From Afipia sp. (GTDB lineage Bacteria > Pseudomonadota > Alphaproteobacteria > Rhizobiales > Xanthobacteraceae), in contig JAGVII010000471.1 of the NCBI GenBank assembly GCA_020056155.1, positions 1-13,699 on the forward strand: a stretch of 13,699 nucleotides of DNA, in the 5' to 3' direction. The translations under genes and the position numbers were made by a program. The first letter of the stretch is position 1. Each line of letters starts with the position of its first letter. Under the pieces are notes generated by a model, which had not been told where the DNA came from, ran no database searches, and saw only the letters and a list, made by a program, of their open reading frames with translations. Below are positions 1 to 6,573 of this stretch, piece by piece.

Positions 1-1
1 G

Positions 2-718
2 GTCAACGAGATGACCGACTTCAACATGTGGACCTGGAACAGCCGGGTGTTTCCCGGGATCGATCCGCTGCCGGTGCGCCTCAACGATCGCGTGCGCGTT
101 CGGATCGGCAATCTCACCATGACCAATCATCCCATCCATCTTCACGGACATAAGTTCGTCGTGAGTTGCACCGATGGCGGCTGGGTGCCGGAAAGCGCTC
201 AGTATCCGGAGACCACGACCGACGTTCCGGTCGGTGCGGTTCGGGCGTTCGACGTCGTCGCCGACAATCCCGGCGATTGGGCGTTCCACTGCCACAAGTC
301 GCACCACACCATGAACGCGATGGGCCACGACATGCGCAACATGATCGGTGTCTCGAAGAAGGATCTGGCGAAAGCAGTCGGCAAGCTGGCGCCGGACGCC
401 ATGGTGATGGGGTCGACCGGGATGGCGATGGGCGAAATGGAAATGCCCGCACCGGACAACACGCTGCCGATGATGACCGGTTCCGGCCAATTCGGGCCGA
501 TCGAAATGGGCGGCATGTTCTCCGTCATGAAGATCCGCGAGGGACTGGGCCGCGACGATTACAAGGATCCCGGTCCCTATGATTATCCGAAGGGTACTGT
601 CGCCTACAAGGTCGACGCGCCACCGGCTGAAGCACCGCGGCAGAACAAGCCGAAAGAGTCGGCCAAGCCGACCGAGATGAAAGCGATGAAGGGAATGAAA
701 GGCATGAAGGGGATGTAG
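2..718 (+). CDS. copA: CopA-type multicopper oxidase, C-terminal part (5' end outside window)
   Basis: This is the C-terminal cupredoxin domain of a periplasmic multicopper oxidase, which in copper resistance oxidises Cu(I) to Cu(II). The frame is open from base 2, so the ATG at 11 is internal and the gene begins upstream. HPIHLHGH (128-151) supplies type 1, 2 and 3 copper ligands. HCHKSHHTMNAM (from 287) fits the HCHxxxHxxxxM signature with the T1 Cys, the His and the axial Met. After the domain come about 120 residues rich in Met, with MGEMEM and PMM clusters, ending in a Lys-Gly-Met repeat. Such Met-rich segments are typical of CopA/PcoA-type oxidases rather than laccases. The next gene starts 47 bases downstream, consistent with one operon. 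Copper oxidase identity is secure; the exact name copA is by family resemblance. Confidence 0.9.
   Translation, partial: VNEMTDFNMWTWNSRVFPGIDPLPVRLNDRVRVRIGNLTMTNHPIHLHGHKFVVSCTDGGWVPESAQYPETTTDVPVGAVRAFDVVADNPGDWAFHCHKSHHTMNAMGHDMRNMIGVSKKDLAKAVGKLAPDAMVMGSTGMAMGEMEMPAPDNTLPMMTGSGQFGPIEMGGMFSVMKIREGLGRDDYKDPGPYDYPKGTVAYKVDAPPAEAPRQNKPKESAKPTEMKAMKGMKGMKGM
677..715 (+). repeat. 9-bp in-frame tandem repeat coding (Met-Lys-Gly/Ala)n
   Basis: Four near-identical 9-base units of the form ATGAARGSN, plus a final ATG, encode MKAMKGMKGMKGM just before the stop codon of the oxidase. The units differ at third positions and one Ala/Gly codon. This is a short in-frame repeat that places regularly spaced Met residues, possible Cu(I) ligands, at the very C-terminus. 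Confidence 0.75.
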
Positions 719-765
719 GCGGCAACGGGAAGACTGAAGCGTACGATCAACAAAGGAACCGAAAA

Positions 766-1245
766 ATGAAGAAGCATCAAACTGGCATCGCGCTGTTTGC
801 GACGGTGGTCCTGTCCGCATCCGCCTGGGCGGGCGCGGGACCTGCAGGTCACGGTCACGAAGGTTTCTCGGCCGGCGAGCCCGGCGACCTGAAAAAGCCT
901 GCCAGGATTGTTCAAGTAACGATGGGCGAGATGGACGGCAAGATGATGTTCATGCCGGCGAAAGTCGAGGTGAAGAAGGGCGAGCAGATCAAGTTTGTGC
1001 TGCGTAACAATGGCGAACTCGACCACGAATTCATCCTCGCCACAACGGCGGAGAACCTCAAGCATGGTGAGGCGATGAAGAAGAATCCTGACATGGAGCA
1101 CGATGATCCGAATGGCAAGCGGCTTGCTCCAAAGAAGACGGACGAGATCGTCTGGAAATTCACCCAGGCCGGCGAGTTCGAATACTCGTGTCTGATTCCC
1201 GGGCATCGGGAAGCGGGCATGGTCGGCACGATCGTCGTCAAGTGA
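766..1245 (+). CDS. Secreted cupredoxin (plastocyanin/azurin-like copper protein)
   Basis: A 159-aa periplasmic single-domain blue copper protein. Residues 1-22 form a signal peptide, with cleavage likely after AWA. His- and Gly-containing residues 24-34 follow, then a cupredoxin fold. The type 1 ligands are visible: H87 in LDHEF, then C142, H147 and M152 in YSCLIPGHREAGM. It probably binds or shuttles copper or electrons for the upstream oxidase; a specific partner is inference. The start is supported by AAAGGAA (752-758) 7 bases before the ATG. It lies 47 bases after the oxidase gene and 34 bases before the cusF-like gene, so one transcript is likely. Confidence 0.9.
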   Translation: MKKHQTGIALFATVVLSASAWAGAGPAGHGHEGFSAGEPGDLKKPARIVQVTMGEMDGKMMFMPAKVEVKKGEQIKFVLRNNGELDHEFILATTAENLKHGEAMKKNPDMEHDDPNGKRLAPKKTDEIVWKFTQAGEFEYSCLIPGHREAGMVGTIVVK

Positions 1246-1279
1246 CGCGCGAAATCCATCCAGCCGAAAGGAAAGAACC

Positions 1280-1585
1280 ATGAAGATCAATAAAATCGCA
1301 GCCGTAGCCCTCGCTCTCTCGCTGGCCTTTACGGCAGTATCCGCCGTTGCTCAAGCGGCAATGGTCAATGGCGAAGTGAAGAAAATCGACGAATCGGCGG
1401 GAAAGATCACCCTCAAGCACGGTCCGATCAAGAGCCTCGACATGAATGAAGACGGGATGACGATGGTTTTTCGTGTCCAGGATCCTGCGATGCTGAAGCA
1501 AGTGAAGGTTGGCGACAAAGTGCAGTTTGAAGCCGAACGCACTACCGCCGGAATCACGATCACGAAGATGCAAAAAGGAAAGTGA
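1280..1585 (+). CDS. cusF: CusF-like periplasmic copper-binding protein
   Basis: A 101-aa secreted protein of the CusF/CusX family, small beta-barrel proteins that bind Cu(I)/Ag(I) and deliver it to the CusCBA pump. The signal peptide spans residues 1-27 (ends AQAA). The core has VNGEVKKID, KITLKHGPI and MTMVFRVQDPAML. Compared with E. coli CusF ligands H36, W44, M47 and M49, H47, M60 and M62 are present. The Trp position is a Met (M55), and two extra residues separate it from the MxM pair. AAAGGAAAG (1266-1274) precedes the ATG. A hairpin follows 6 bases after the stop. It is probably cotranscribed with the cupredoxin and oxidase, while the pump it may serve is encoded 3 kb downstream. Confidence 0.88.
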   Translation: MKINKIAAVALALSLAFTAVSAVAQAAMVNGEVKKIDESAGKITLKHGPIKSLDMNEDGMTMVFRVQDPAMLKQVKVGDKVQFEAERTTAGITITKMQKGK

Positions 1586-1591
1586 CGGCTC

Positions 1592-1625
1592 TTCGGCGCG
1601 GCGGTTCCTAGGCCGCCGCGCCGAA
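1592..1625 (+). terminator. Perfect 13-bp hairpin after cusF-like gene
   Basis: Arms 1592-1604 (TTCGGCGCGGCGG) and 1613-1625 are exact reverse complements around the 8-base loop TTCCTAGG. The stem is almost all GC and sits 6 bases after a stop codon. No T-run follows, so it may terminate poorly alone, assist Rho-dependent ending or protect the upstream mRNA 3' end. It marks the likely end of the oxidase-cupredoxin-cusF unit. Confidence 0.7.
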
Positions 1626-1724
1626 TTGGGTGAAAGCTCTGCAAGGGAGCGACCCTTGAGCTGATCCGACGTCGCGGCGGCAGTCCGACCATCGAATACG
1701 ATCGCTGGATCGACTGCTCTAAAC

Positions 1725-1733
1725 AAGGTGGAG
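1725..1733 (+). promoter_or_regulatory. Ribosome binding site fixing the start at 1740
   Basis: AAGGTGGAG lies 6 bases before the ATG at 1740. The in-frame GTG at 1728 is inside this site, so the ATG is the likely start rather than the GTG. Confidence 0.6.
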
Positions 1734-1739
1734 TTACCG

Positions 1740-2321
1740 ATGACAAGTGCGGGTGGGAGCGGCGGCACCAGAACAGTTATGGAAAAAGCCTTCGCGCAAA
1801 GACGGTTTCCGATCAGGCGAGCGACCAGTGGTGACATTCGCCAGATCGCGAAGCTGGCCAACATGGCGGGTGGAGATACGCTTTCGGTTATCTTGCAGGG
1901 CATCGATCCCACGGTGAAAGCAGTTCGAACCTACCGCGAGATGGTTGCTGCGCCGACCGGAGTGTATTCGTATCGAAATTGCCTGGTCGCTGTTTCGCGT
2001 GGGGTAATTGTTGGTCTGGCGAACGCATTTCATGCCCGGCTCATCGAAAGTGAGACCGGAACAGCCATGACCCATTGTCTGGAAACTGGGGGCAAACATA
2101 TCGAACCCCAGCACTTCAGGCTTATGATGGCCTGCGCCGAGATCTGCCGCACGGCCGCTCATTTCATGTTGCTAAATACGCCTCACCACAAGCACGTCTG
2201 CGGCGAGTGCGCGGGAATTTGCACCGAGTGTGCGAAGGACTGCGAACGCATCGGCGGCATGGACGATTGCGTCAAGGCCTGCAAGCAGTGCGCGGGAAGC
2301 TGCCGCGCCATGGCAGGCTAG
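1740..2321 (+). CDS. Chimeric protein: GNAT N-terminal part fused to truncated DUF326 Cys-rich copper-binding domain
   Basis: A 193-aa protein with two unrelated parts. Residues 23-105 resemble the front half of a GNAT acetyltransferase (IRRATSGDIRQIAKLANMAG, then SYRNCLVAVSRGVIVG). The later acetyl-CoA-binding segment (R/QxxGxG/A) is absent, so acetyltransferase activity is unlikely. From residue 106 the sequence becomes the C-terminal three helices of a DUF326 four-helix protein (HCLETGGKHIEPQHFRLMM, CAEIC, CGEC, CTEC, CKQC), with 12 Cys. This family resembles Csp copper storage proteins. The usual first helix with its CxxxC pairs is missing. The junction is near base 2055 with the frame preserved. 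An internal ATG at 2067 could express the Cys-rich part alone as about 84 residues. A strong ribosome site supports translation from 1740. Function unknown; possibly copper binding, possibly a decayed recombination product. Confidence 0.72.
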   Translation: MTSAGGSGGTRTVMEKAFAQRRFPIRRATSGDIRQIAKLANMAGGDTLSVILQGIDPTVKAVRTYREMVAAPTGVYSYRNCLVAVSRGVIVGLANAFHARLIESETGTAMTHCLETGGKHIEPQHFRLMMACAEICRTAAHFMLLNTPHHKHVCGECAGICTECAKDCERIGGMDDCVKACKQCAGSCRAMAG

Positions 2322-2334
2322 ATGAGCTGACAAT

Positions 2335-2370
2335 CGATCAGGCGCTAGATCGATGTCTAGCGTCTGATCG
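2335..2370 (+). terminator. 15-bp stem-loop downstream of the chimeric gene
   Basis: Arms 2335-2349 and 2356-2370 pair over 15 positions around the loop TCGATG. Fourteen are Watson-Crick pairs; G2342 with T2363 would be a G-U wobble in + strand RNA. On the opposite strand the same position would be an A-C mismatch, favouring a + strand transcript. No T-run follows. It begins 13 bases after the stop and probably ends or stabilises the upstream transcript. Confidence 0.65.
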
Positions 2371-2461
2371 GGCTATCGTTCGAGACGAAGTGCCTTTCCC
2401 CGGTCGGGTCGTCACAAACGTAAACGTCCTCGCCTTTCTGAAACCGTCGCCAAGAGTTTTC

Positions 2462-3628
2462 ATGACAATTCGTGCTTTCCTTCCTGCCAAAGGCCGTGAT
2501 CTCCGCCTCGATCTTTTCCGCGGCCTTGCGAACTGGGCAATCTTTCTCGATCACGTCCCGAATAACGCGGTCGCGTGGCTCACGACCAGAAATTATGGCT
2601 TCAGCGACGCAGCGGATATCTTCGTCTTCATTTCCGGCTATACGGCCGCATTTGTCTACGCCAAGAGCATGCTCGTTCAAGGCTTCGTTGCAGGAACCGC
2701 TCGCCTAATAAAACGCGTTTGGCAATTGTATATCGCGCACGTGCTGCTGTTCGTTTTCTATATCGCGGCAATCGGCTGGGTCGCGGAAGCCTACAATCAT
2801 TCTCACCTTGTGGATGAATTCAACGTTGCAGGGTTGATCGACCGTCCGATGCTGACCTTAATGCAAGGCCTGCTGCTCAAATTCAAGCCTTTGAATCTCG
2901 ACGTTCTCCCGCTCTATATCGTTCTGATGGCAGCATTTCCGCTGCAATTGTGGCTGATGCTTCGGCGGCCAGACCTTGCAATCGCGAGCTCGCTCGTCCT
3001 CTATTTCGCTGCACGCCAATTCGGGTGGAATCTTTCCGCGTACCCATCGGGTGTTTGGTATTTCAACCCGTTTACATGGCAACTCCTCTTCGTGCTTGGG
3101 GCCTGGAGCGCGCTCGGTGGAGCGTCGCGGCTGCAGAGATTCATTCGGTCGCCCGCGATCATATCGATCTGTTTCGTATATCTGGGATTTGCGCTGCTTA
3201 TGACGGTTGCAGGTTACGTCGGGCCGCTTGGAAAACAAATCCCTGAGGGGCTGTTGGGCGCATTCAATCCTAACGACAAGACAAACCTCGCGCCATATCG
3301 GGTTCTGCACTTCGTTGCCTTGGCCATTCTGGTCGTTCGGTTTCTCCCCTTCAGTTGGCCCGGGTTGACCTCGCGCTGGCTTCGCCCACTGATCATCTGC
3401 GGTCAGCGTTCATTGGAGGTGTTCTGCGTCGGAGTGTTTCTCTCCTTCGTCGGTCATTTCCTTCTCGAACTGATCTCCGACTCGCTTCTCGCGCAGATGA
3501 TCGTGAGTGTGTCTGGAATCGCGCTCATGACGGCCGTCGCCTACTACCGATCGTGGTCCAAGGATCTGGACAAGCAACCCGCGGCGTCCAAATCCAGTGA
3601 GGAATCGGTTTCGACATCGGTCAGTTAG
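2462..3628 (+). CDS. opgC: OpgC-family integral membrane protein (periplasmic glucan modification-like)
   Basis: A 388-aa multi-pass membrane protein. The N-terminus RDLRLDLFRGLANWAIFLDH, followed by GFSDAADIFVFISGYTAAFVY, is the hallmark of OpgC (PF10129), an acyltransferase-3 relative. Known OpgC proteins add succinyl groups to osmoregulated periplasmic glucans. About ten hydrophobic segments run through to residue 360, followed by a polar Ser/Lys-rich tail. Length matches the family. The reading frame is open far upstream (from 2075), but that stretch overlaps the Cys-rich gene in another frame and shows no OpgC sequence, so the ATG at 2462 is chosen; the ribosome site there is weak. A role in copper tolerance is unproven, though anionic periplasmic glucans could bind metal. 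The DUF411 gene starts 20 bases downstream, suggesting cotranscription. Confidence 0.85.
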   Translation: MTIRAFLPAKGRDLRLDLFRGLANWAIFLDHVPNNAVAWLTTRNYGFSDAADIFVFISGYTAAFVYAKSMLVQGFVAGTARLIKRVWQLYIAHVLLFVFYIAAIGWVAEAYNHSHLVDEFNVAGLIDRPMLTLMQGLLLKFKPLNLDVLPLYIVLMAAFPLQLWLMLRRPDLAIASSLVLYFAARQFGWNLSAYPSGVWYFNPFTWQLLFVLGAWSALGGASRLQRFIRSPAIISICFVYLGFALLMTVAGYVGPLGKQIPEGLLGAFNPNDKTNLAPYRVLHFVALAILVVRFLPFSWPGLTSRWLRPLIICGQRSLEVFCVGVFLSFVGHFLLELISDSLLAQMIVSVSGIALMTAVAYYRSWSKDLDKQPAASKSSEESVSTSVS

Positions 3629-3648
3629 AAGTTTGTTCGGAGGAAGAA

Positions 3649-4182
3649 ATGTTTGGAGTAGTCTCGATGGCCAACGAAGTACGGACCCGCGACATGGATA
3701 TCTCAGGCAAATATCCAGCCGTTTTGACTCGCAGGAGTGTTCTGGGGCTCACAGCCGCGCTACTGGCTTTTCCAGACAGCGCTACCTCCGCTGCGGAAAC
3801 CGTTGTCTTGGTTCATAAGGATCCAGATTGCGGTTGCTGCTCGGGTTGGGTGCGCCATCTCAAAGAAGCTGGTTTCACCGTGACGATCGAGGAAACGGCG
3901 GATCTTCATGCGGTCCGGAAACGCCTTCGCGTACCTGCCGACCTCGCGGCATGTCATACGGCGGAGGCGGATGGATACGTCATTGAAGGTCATGTACCCG
4001 CAGCGGCCCTGCGACGACTATTGAAGGAACGCCCAAACGCGGTCGGATTGGCGGTTCCCGGCATGCCTTTGGGATCACCGGGGATGGAGGGCAGCCGGTT
4101 CGATCCCTATAACGTCGTTCTTTTCGACGCCTCCAGCCGGCGAACGTACATGCGGTTCATCGGCGGCGATATCGCTCGTTGA
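3649..4182 (+). CDS. DUF411 periplasmic metal-binding protein
   Basis: A 177-aa protein of the DUF411 family, often found beside copper and silver resistance genes and thought to bind metal. Residues 27-48 (TRRSVLGLTAALLAF...) look like a Tat-type or Sec signal. The mature domain starts with VVLVHKDPDCGCCSGWVRHL, giving C61, C63 and C64. C102 in AACHTAEADGYVIEGHVP and a Met/Gly/Pro loop (VPGMPLGSPGME, residues 136-147) complete the family pattern. GGAGGAAGA directly upstream of 3649 is a strong ribosome site. ATGs at 3667 and 3694 would shorten the N-terminus without removing the signal. It follows opgC by 20 bases. The biochemical role of the family is not settled; metal binding or trafficking is inference. 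Confidence 0.88.
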   Translation: MFGVVSMANEVRTRDMDISGKYPAVLTRRSVLGLTAALLAFPDSATSAAETVVLVHKDPDCGCCSGWVRHLKEAGFTVTIEETADLHAVRKRLRVPADLAACHTAEADGYVIEGHVPAAALRRLLKERPNAVGLAVPGMPLGSPGMEGSRFDPYNVVLFDASSRRTYMRFIGGDIAR

Positions 4183-4229
4183 GACTGATCTTTTAACCAT
4201 GCCGCTGGTAGCTGTGATCTGATCGTTTT

Positions 4230-4246
4230 CCGCCTATGGCGGGTTT
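4230..4246 (+). terminator. Short hairpin with T-stretch after DUF411 gene
   Basis: CCGCC (4230-4234), loop TAT, GGCGG (4238-4242), then GTTT. It is a short GC-rich stem with a brief T-stretch 47 bases after the DUF411 stop. A weak intrinsic terminator is plausible. The remainder of the 113-base gap shows nothing clear. Confidence 0.4.
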
Positions 4247-4295
4247 GTGATGCGATGGGCCTTCCCAAGTCCATGATCCTGTGGGATATTGGACT

Positions 4296-4652
4296 ATGAA
4301 TTTTTGTCGGTTCATTGGTCGTTTGCTCGCGATCTTTGCGATTGCCGGGCTTGTTGCTTCGCCGCTGGTCACGCCAGCGGCGGCGAAGCGGCTGTCGGCT
4401 GCCGAGATGAGCGATATGTCGGCAATGTCCGCCGACATGCCTTGCTGTCCGGAGACACAAAAGAGCAACGATTGCCAGGATTGTCCGCTTCGTGCGATGT
4501 GCGCGGTGGGCGTTGCACAGGCGCAGCCTCCTGTGGCAATCGGAATCCGAGCGCCTCTGCCAGTACACTGTCCGCTCACGGCTTTCGACGATCGGATTGC
4601 CGATGGCCTCGACGGTTCTCCGCCGGATCACCCCCCTCGAAACTTGGTCTGA
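4296..4652 (+). CDS. Small secreted Met/Cys-rich protein of unknown function
   Basis: A 118-aa protein with a clear signal peptide (residues 1-30, ending TPAAA). The mature part begins with a Met-rich stretch (AEMSDMSAMSADM), then a compact Cys cluster: CCPETQKSNDCQDCPLRAMC, i.e. CC-x8-C-x2-C-x4-C at residues 50-69, with a lone C92. The C-terminus is Pro/Asp-rich (GLDGSPPDHPPR). The pattern fits a periplasmic soft-metal binder, probably Cu(I), and resembles small hypothetical proteins next to copper exporters in related bacteria. No named family is claimed. An upstream in-frame GTG at 4281 is possible, but the ATG gives a cleaner signal peptide; neither has a strong ribosome site. A 16-bp palindrome follows immediately. 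Confidence 0.7.
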   Translation: MNFCRFIGRLLAIFAIAGLVASPLVTPAAAKRLSAAEMSDMSAMSADMPCCPETQKSNDCQDCPLRAMCAVGVAQAQPPVAIGIRAPLPVHCPLTAFDDRIADGLDGSPPDHPPRNLV

Positions 4653-4653
4653 C

Positions 4654-4669
4654 CGGCGCTTAAGCGCCG
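4654..4669 (+). terminator. 16-bp perfect palindrome after the Cys-rich gene
   Basis: CGGCGCTTAAGCGCCG is a perfect palindrome starting one base after the TGA stop. As RNA it forms a 6-bp GC stem with loop UUAA. No real T-run follows. It may be a weak terminator or attenuator before the exporter operon; an operator for a dimeric regulator is an alternative. Confidence 0.5.
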
Positions 4670-4708
4670 ATTGCTGCCGCGTGGACGCAAGTTCGCGCAG
4701 ATGCCGCA

Positions 4709-4723
4709 TGCCGCCTTGCGGCA
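4709..4723 (+). other. Small hairpin in the leader of the exporter operon
   Basis: TGCCGC (4709-4714), loop CTT, GCGGCA (4718-4723) is a 6-bp perfect stem 27 bases before the start of the FixH-like gene. It could be part of the leader mRNA or one of two alternative terminator stems. Function is not known. Confidence 0.4.
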
Positions 4724-4750
4724 GACCTAGGACAATCGAGGACTACGAAC

Positions 4751-5158
4751 ATGAAGACGTTTAACTTCGCGCACGCCTTGCAGGCTGCGCTGATCGCTGC
4801 CGCAATCGGTGGCGCAAGCACGGCCGCTTTGGCGGACATCAAGGACTACAGGTTTGAGCTGGTCGATAAGACCGTCCAAGCCGGGCCCGACAAGGTCATC
4901 ACCGTCCGACTGATGAACACGAAGACCGGCAAGCCGGTGCCAGATGCTGTCATCTTCGCGACCCGTCTCGACATGGCCCCGGACGGCATGCAGGAGATGG
5001 CGACGAAGATCGTGCCTGCTCCGGGCGCGGAGCCGGGCAGCTACAGGTTCAAGGCGACGTTCGGAATGGCGGGGCGCTGGCAGCTTTCGCTCGGCGCCAA
5101 GGTTCAGGGCGAGACCGGCACCGTCGAGAACAAGCTCGTCATCACGGCGCAGAAATGA
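4751..5158 (+). CDS. FixH/YtkA-like periplasmic protein, first gene of the exporter operon
   Basis: A 135-aa protein with a signal peptide (residues 1-29, AALA). An Ig-like beta domain follows, with YRFELVDKTVQAGPDKVITV, VRLMNTKTGKPVPDAVI and a C-terminal GMAGRWQLSLGAKV, as in FixH/YtkA-like domain proteins that occur next to copper genes. The Met-containing loop RLDMAPDGMQEM (72-83) is a possible metal site. GAGGA (4738-4742) supports the ATG. Its stop overlaps the cusB start by four bases (ATGA at 5155-5158), so its translation is coupled to the adaptor and it probably works with the pump in the periplasm, perhaps as a metal donor. That role is inference. Confidence 0.85.
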   Translation: MKTFNFAHALQAALIAAAIGGASTAALADIKDYRFELVDKTVQAGPDKVITVRLMNTKTGKPVPDAVIFATRLDMAPDGMQEMATKIVPAPGAEPGSYRFKATFGMAGRWQLSLGAKVQGETGTVENKLVITAQK

Positions 5159-6573
5159 CCCGCGCTGTTCTCATAAGCGTTGCTGCCGCGTTGATCGCGG
5201 CAGCAGGCATTGGATTCGTCGCGGGCGCACAGCGGCCGCTGGTACCCGGCATCGCCATCGTTACACCCGCAGTGGCGGAAGGAAATTCCGCGCCGATCTA
5301 TTTTCAGGATCCGGACGGCAAGCCTGCGTATTCGCTGACGCCCAGGAAGACCGGGGATGGCCGCGACTATCGGGGCGTGTCGGTGGGCGCCGACGTCAGT
5401 TTTGACGAGGCGGCTCCGGACACGCTGTCGCCAGCGACAACATCCGCCGGTGGCACTACGGAGCGTAAAATCAAATACTACCGCAATCCGATGGGACTGC
5501 CGGATACGTCGCCGACGCCGAAAAAAGATTCGATGGGGATGGATTACATCCCGGTCTATGAGGGCGAGGACAGCGACGACGGATCGGTGAAGCTTTCGCC
5601 AGGGAAGATCCAGCGTACTGGCGTCAAATCCGAACCCGCGTCACGGCGCGTGATCCGGACGTTGGTGCGGGCGCCCGGGACAATCCAACTGGACGAGCGC
5701 CGCATCTCGGTCATCTCGATGCGTGCGGAGAGCTGGGTGCAGAAGGTCGCGGACGTGACCACGGGCACCCAGGTCAAAAAGGGGCAGCCGTTGATGGAGG
5801 TCTATAGTCCCGCCGTCGCGTCGGCCGCGGCCGAATACATCGCGACGATCAATTCGCCAACGATCGGTGGCGTGGAACGGTATGGCCGCGGCTCGCGTCA
5901 GCGGCTCATGAACCTCGACGTTCCGGATGCCGCTATCGTGGCCATGGAAAAAAGCCGGACCGTTCCGATTACGATCGATTGGTCGGCGCCGCGCGACGGT
6001 ATCGTGCTTGAGCGCAATGCGGTCGAAGGCATGCGCGCACAGCCGGGCGATGTTCTGTTCCGGGTTGCGGACACGTCCGTCGTTTGGGCAATGATCGACA
6101 TTGCGGAGCGCGATCTTGGTGCGCTTGCTGTCGGGCAGCCGGTGGCTGTGAAGGCCCGCAGCTTTGTTAACCGAGAGTTCGCCGGGAAGATCAGCGTGAT
6201 CTATCCGCAAGTGAACCGCGAGACACGAACCGCCCGGGTGCGGATCGAGTTGTCCAATCCGGATGGCGCGTTGCTTCCCGATATGTATGTGGATGCGGAG
6301 ATCAACACTGGAAGCCCCGTGGCGGTGCTCGCCATTCCGGAAAGCGCCGTTCTGGATACTGGCTCCAGGCAGGCGGTCTTCGTCGACAAAGGGCAGGGGC
6401 GTTTTGAACCGCGCGAGGTCAAACTTGGTCATCGGGGTGACGGCTATGTCGAAATTCGCGATGGCGTCACCGAAGGCGAGCCGATCGTTGTCTCAGCCAA
6501 CTTCCTGATCGATGCGGAGAGCAATCTGAAGGCTGCGCTCAAGGGCTTTTCGGAAGCGGGAGCTCAACCATGA
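5155..6573 (+). CDS. cusB: CusB-type RND periplasmic adaptor with two heavy-metal-binding modules
   Basis: A 472-aa membrane fusion protein linking the inner-membrane CusA-like pump to the outer-membrane channel. An N-terminal hydrophobic segment (residues 4-24) anchors or exports it. Residues 107-134 are a heavy-metal-binding module (YYRNPMG, then DSMGMDYIPVY) with M113, M127 and M129 as likely Cu(I)/Ag(I) ligands. Residues 48-75 are a gapless second copy with 12 of 28 identities in which all three Met are replaced. The barrel-sandwich and beta-barrel parts follow (SWVQKVADVTTGTQVKKGQP; APRDGIVLERNAVEGMRAQP; VNRETRTARVRIEL; LLPDMYVDAEI). It overlaps the gene on each side by four bases (ATGA). 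It belongs to the CusB branch by module content and operon partner. Confidence 0.92.
   Translation: MTRAVLISVAAALIAAAGIGFVAGAQRPLVPGIAIVTPAVAEGNSAPIYFQDPDGKPAYSLTPRKTGDGRDYRGVSVGADVSFDEAAPDTLSPATTSAGGTTERKIKYYRNPMGLPDTSPTPKKDSMGMDYIPVYEGEDSDDGSVKLSPGKIQRTGVKSEPASRRVIRTLVRAPGTIQLDERRISVISMRAESWVQKVADVTTGTQVKKGQPLMEVYSPAVASAAAEYIATINSPTIGGVERYGRGSRQRLMNLDVPDAAIVAMEKSRTVPITIDWSAPRDGIVLERNAVEGMRAQPGDVLFRVADTSVVWAMIDIAERDLGALAVGQPVAVKARSFVNREFAGKISVIYPQVNRETRTARVRIELSNPDGALLPDMYVDAEINTGSPVAVLAIPESAVLDTGSRQAVFVDKGQGRFEPREVKLGHRGDGYVEIRDGVTEGEPIVVSANFLIDAESNLKAALKGFSEAGAQP

Noticed and set aside
2075..2461. A long N-terminal extension of the OpgC-like frame.
   Set aside because: It overlaps the DUF326 coding region in another frame, its translation is Arg/His-rich with no OpgC similarity, and the family start fits ATG 2462.
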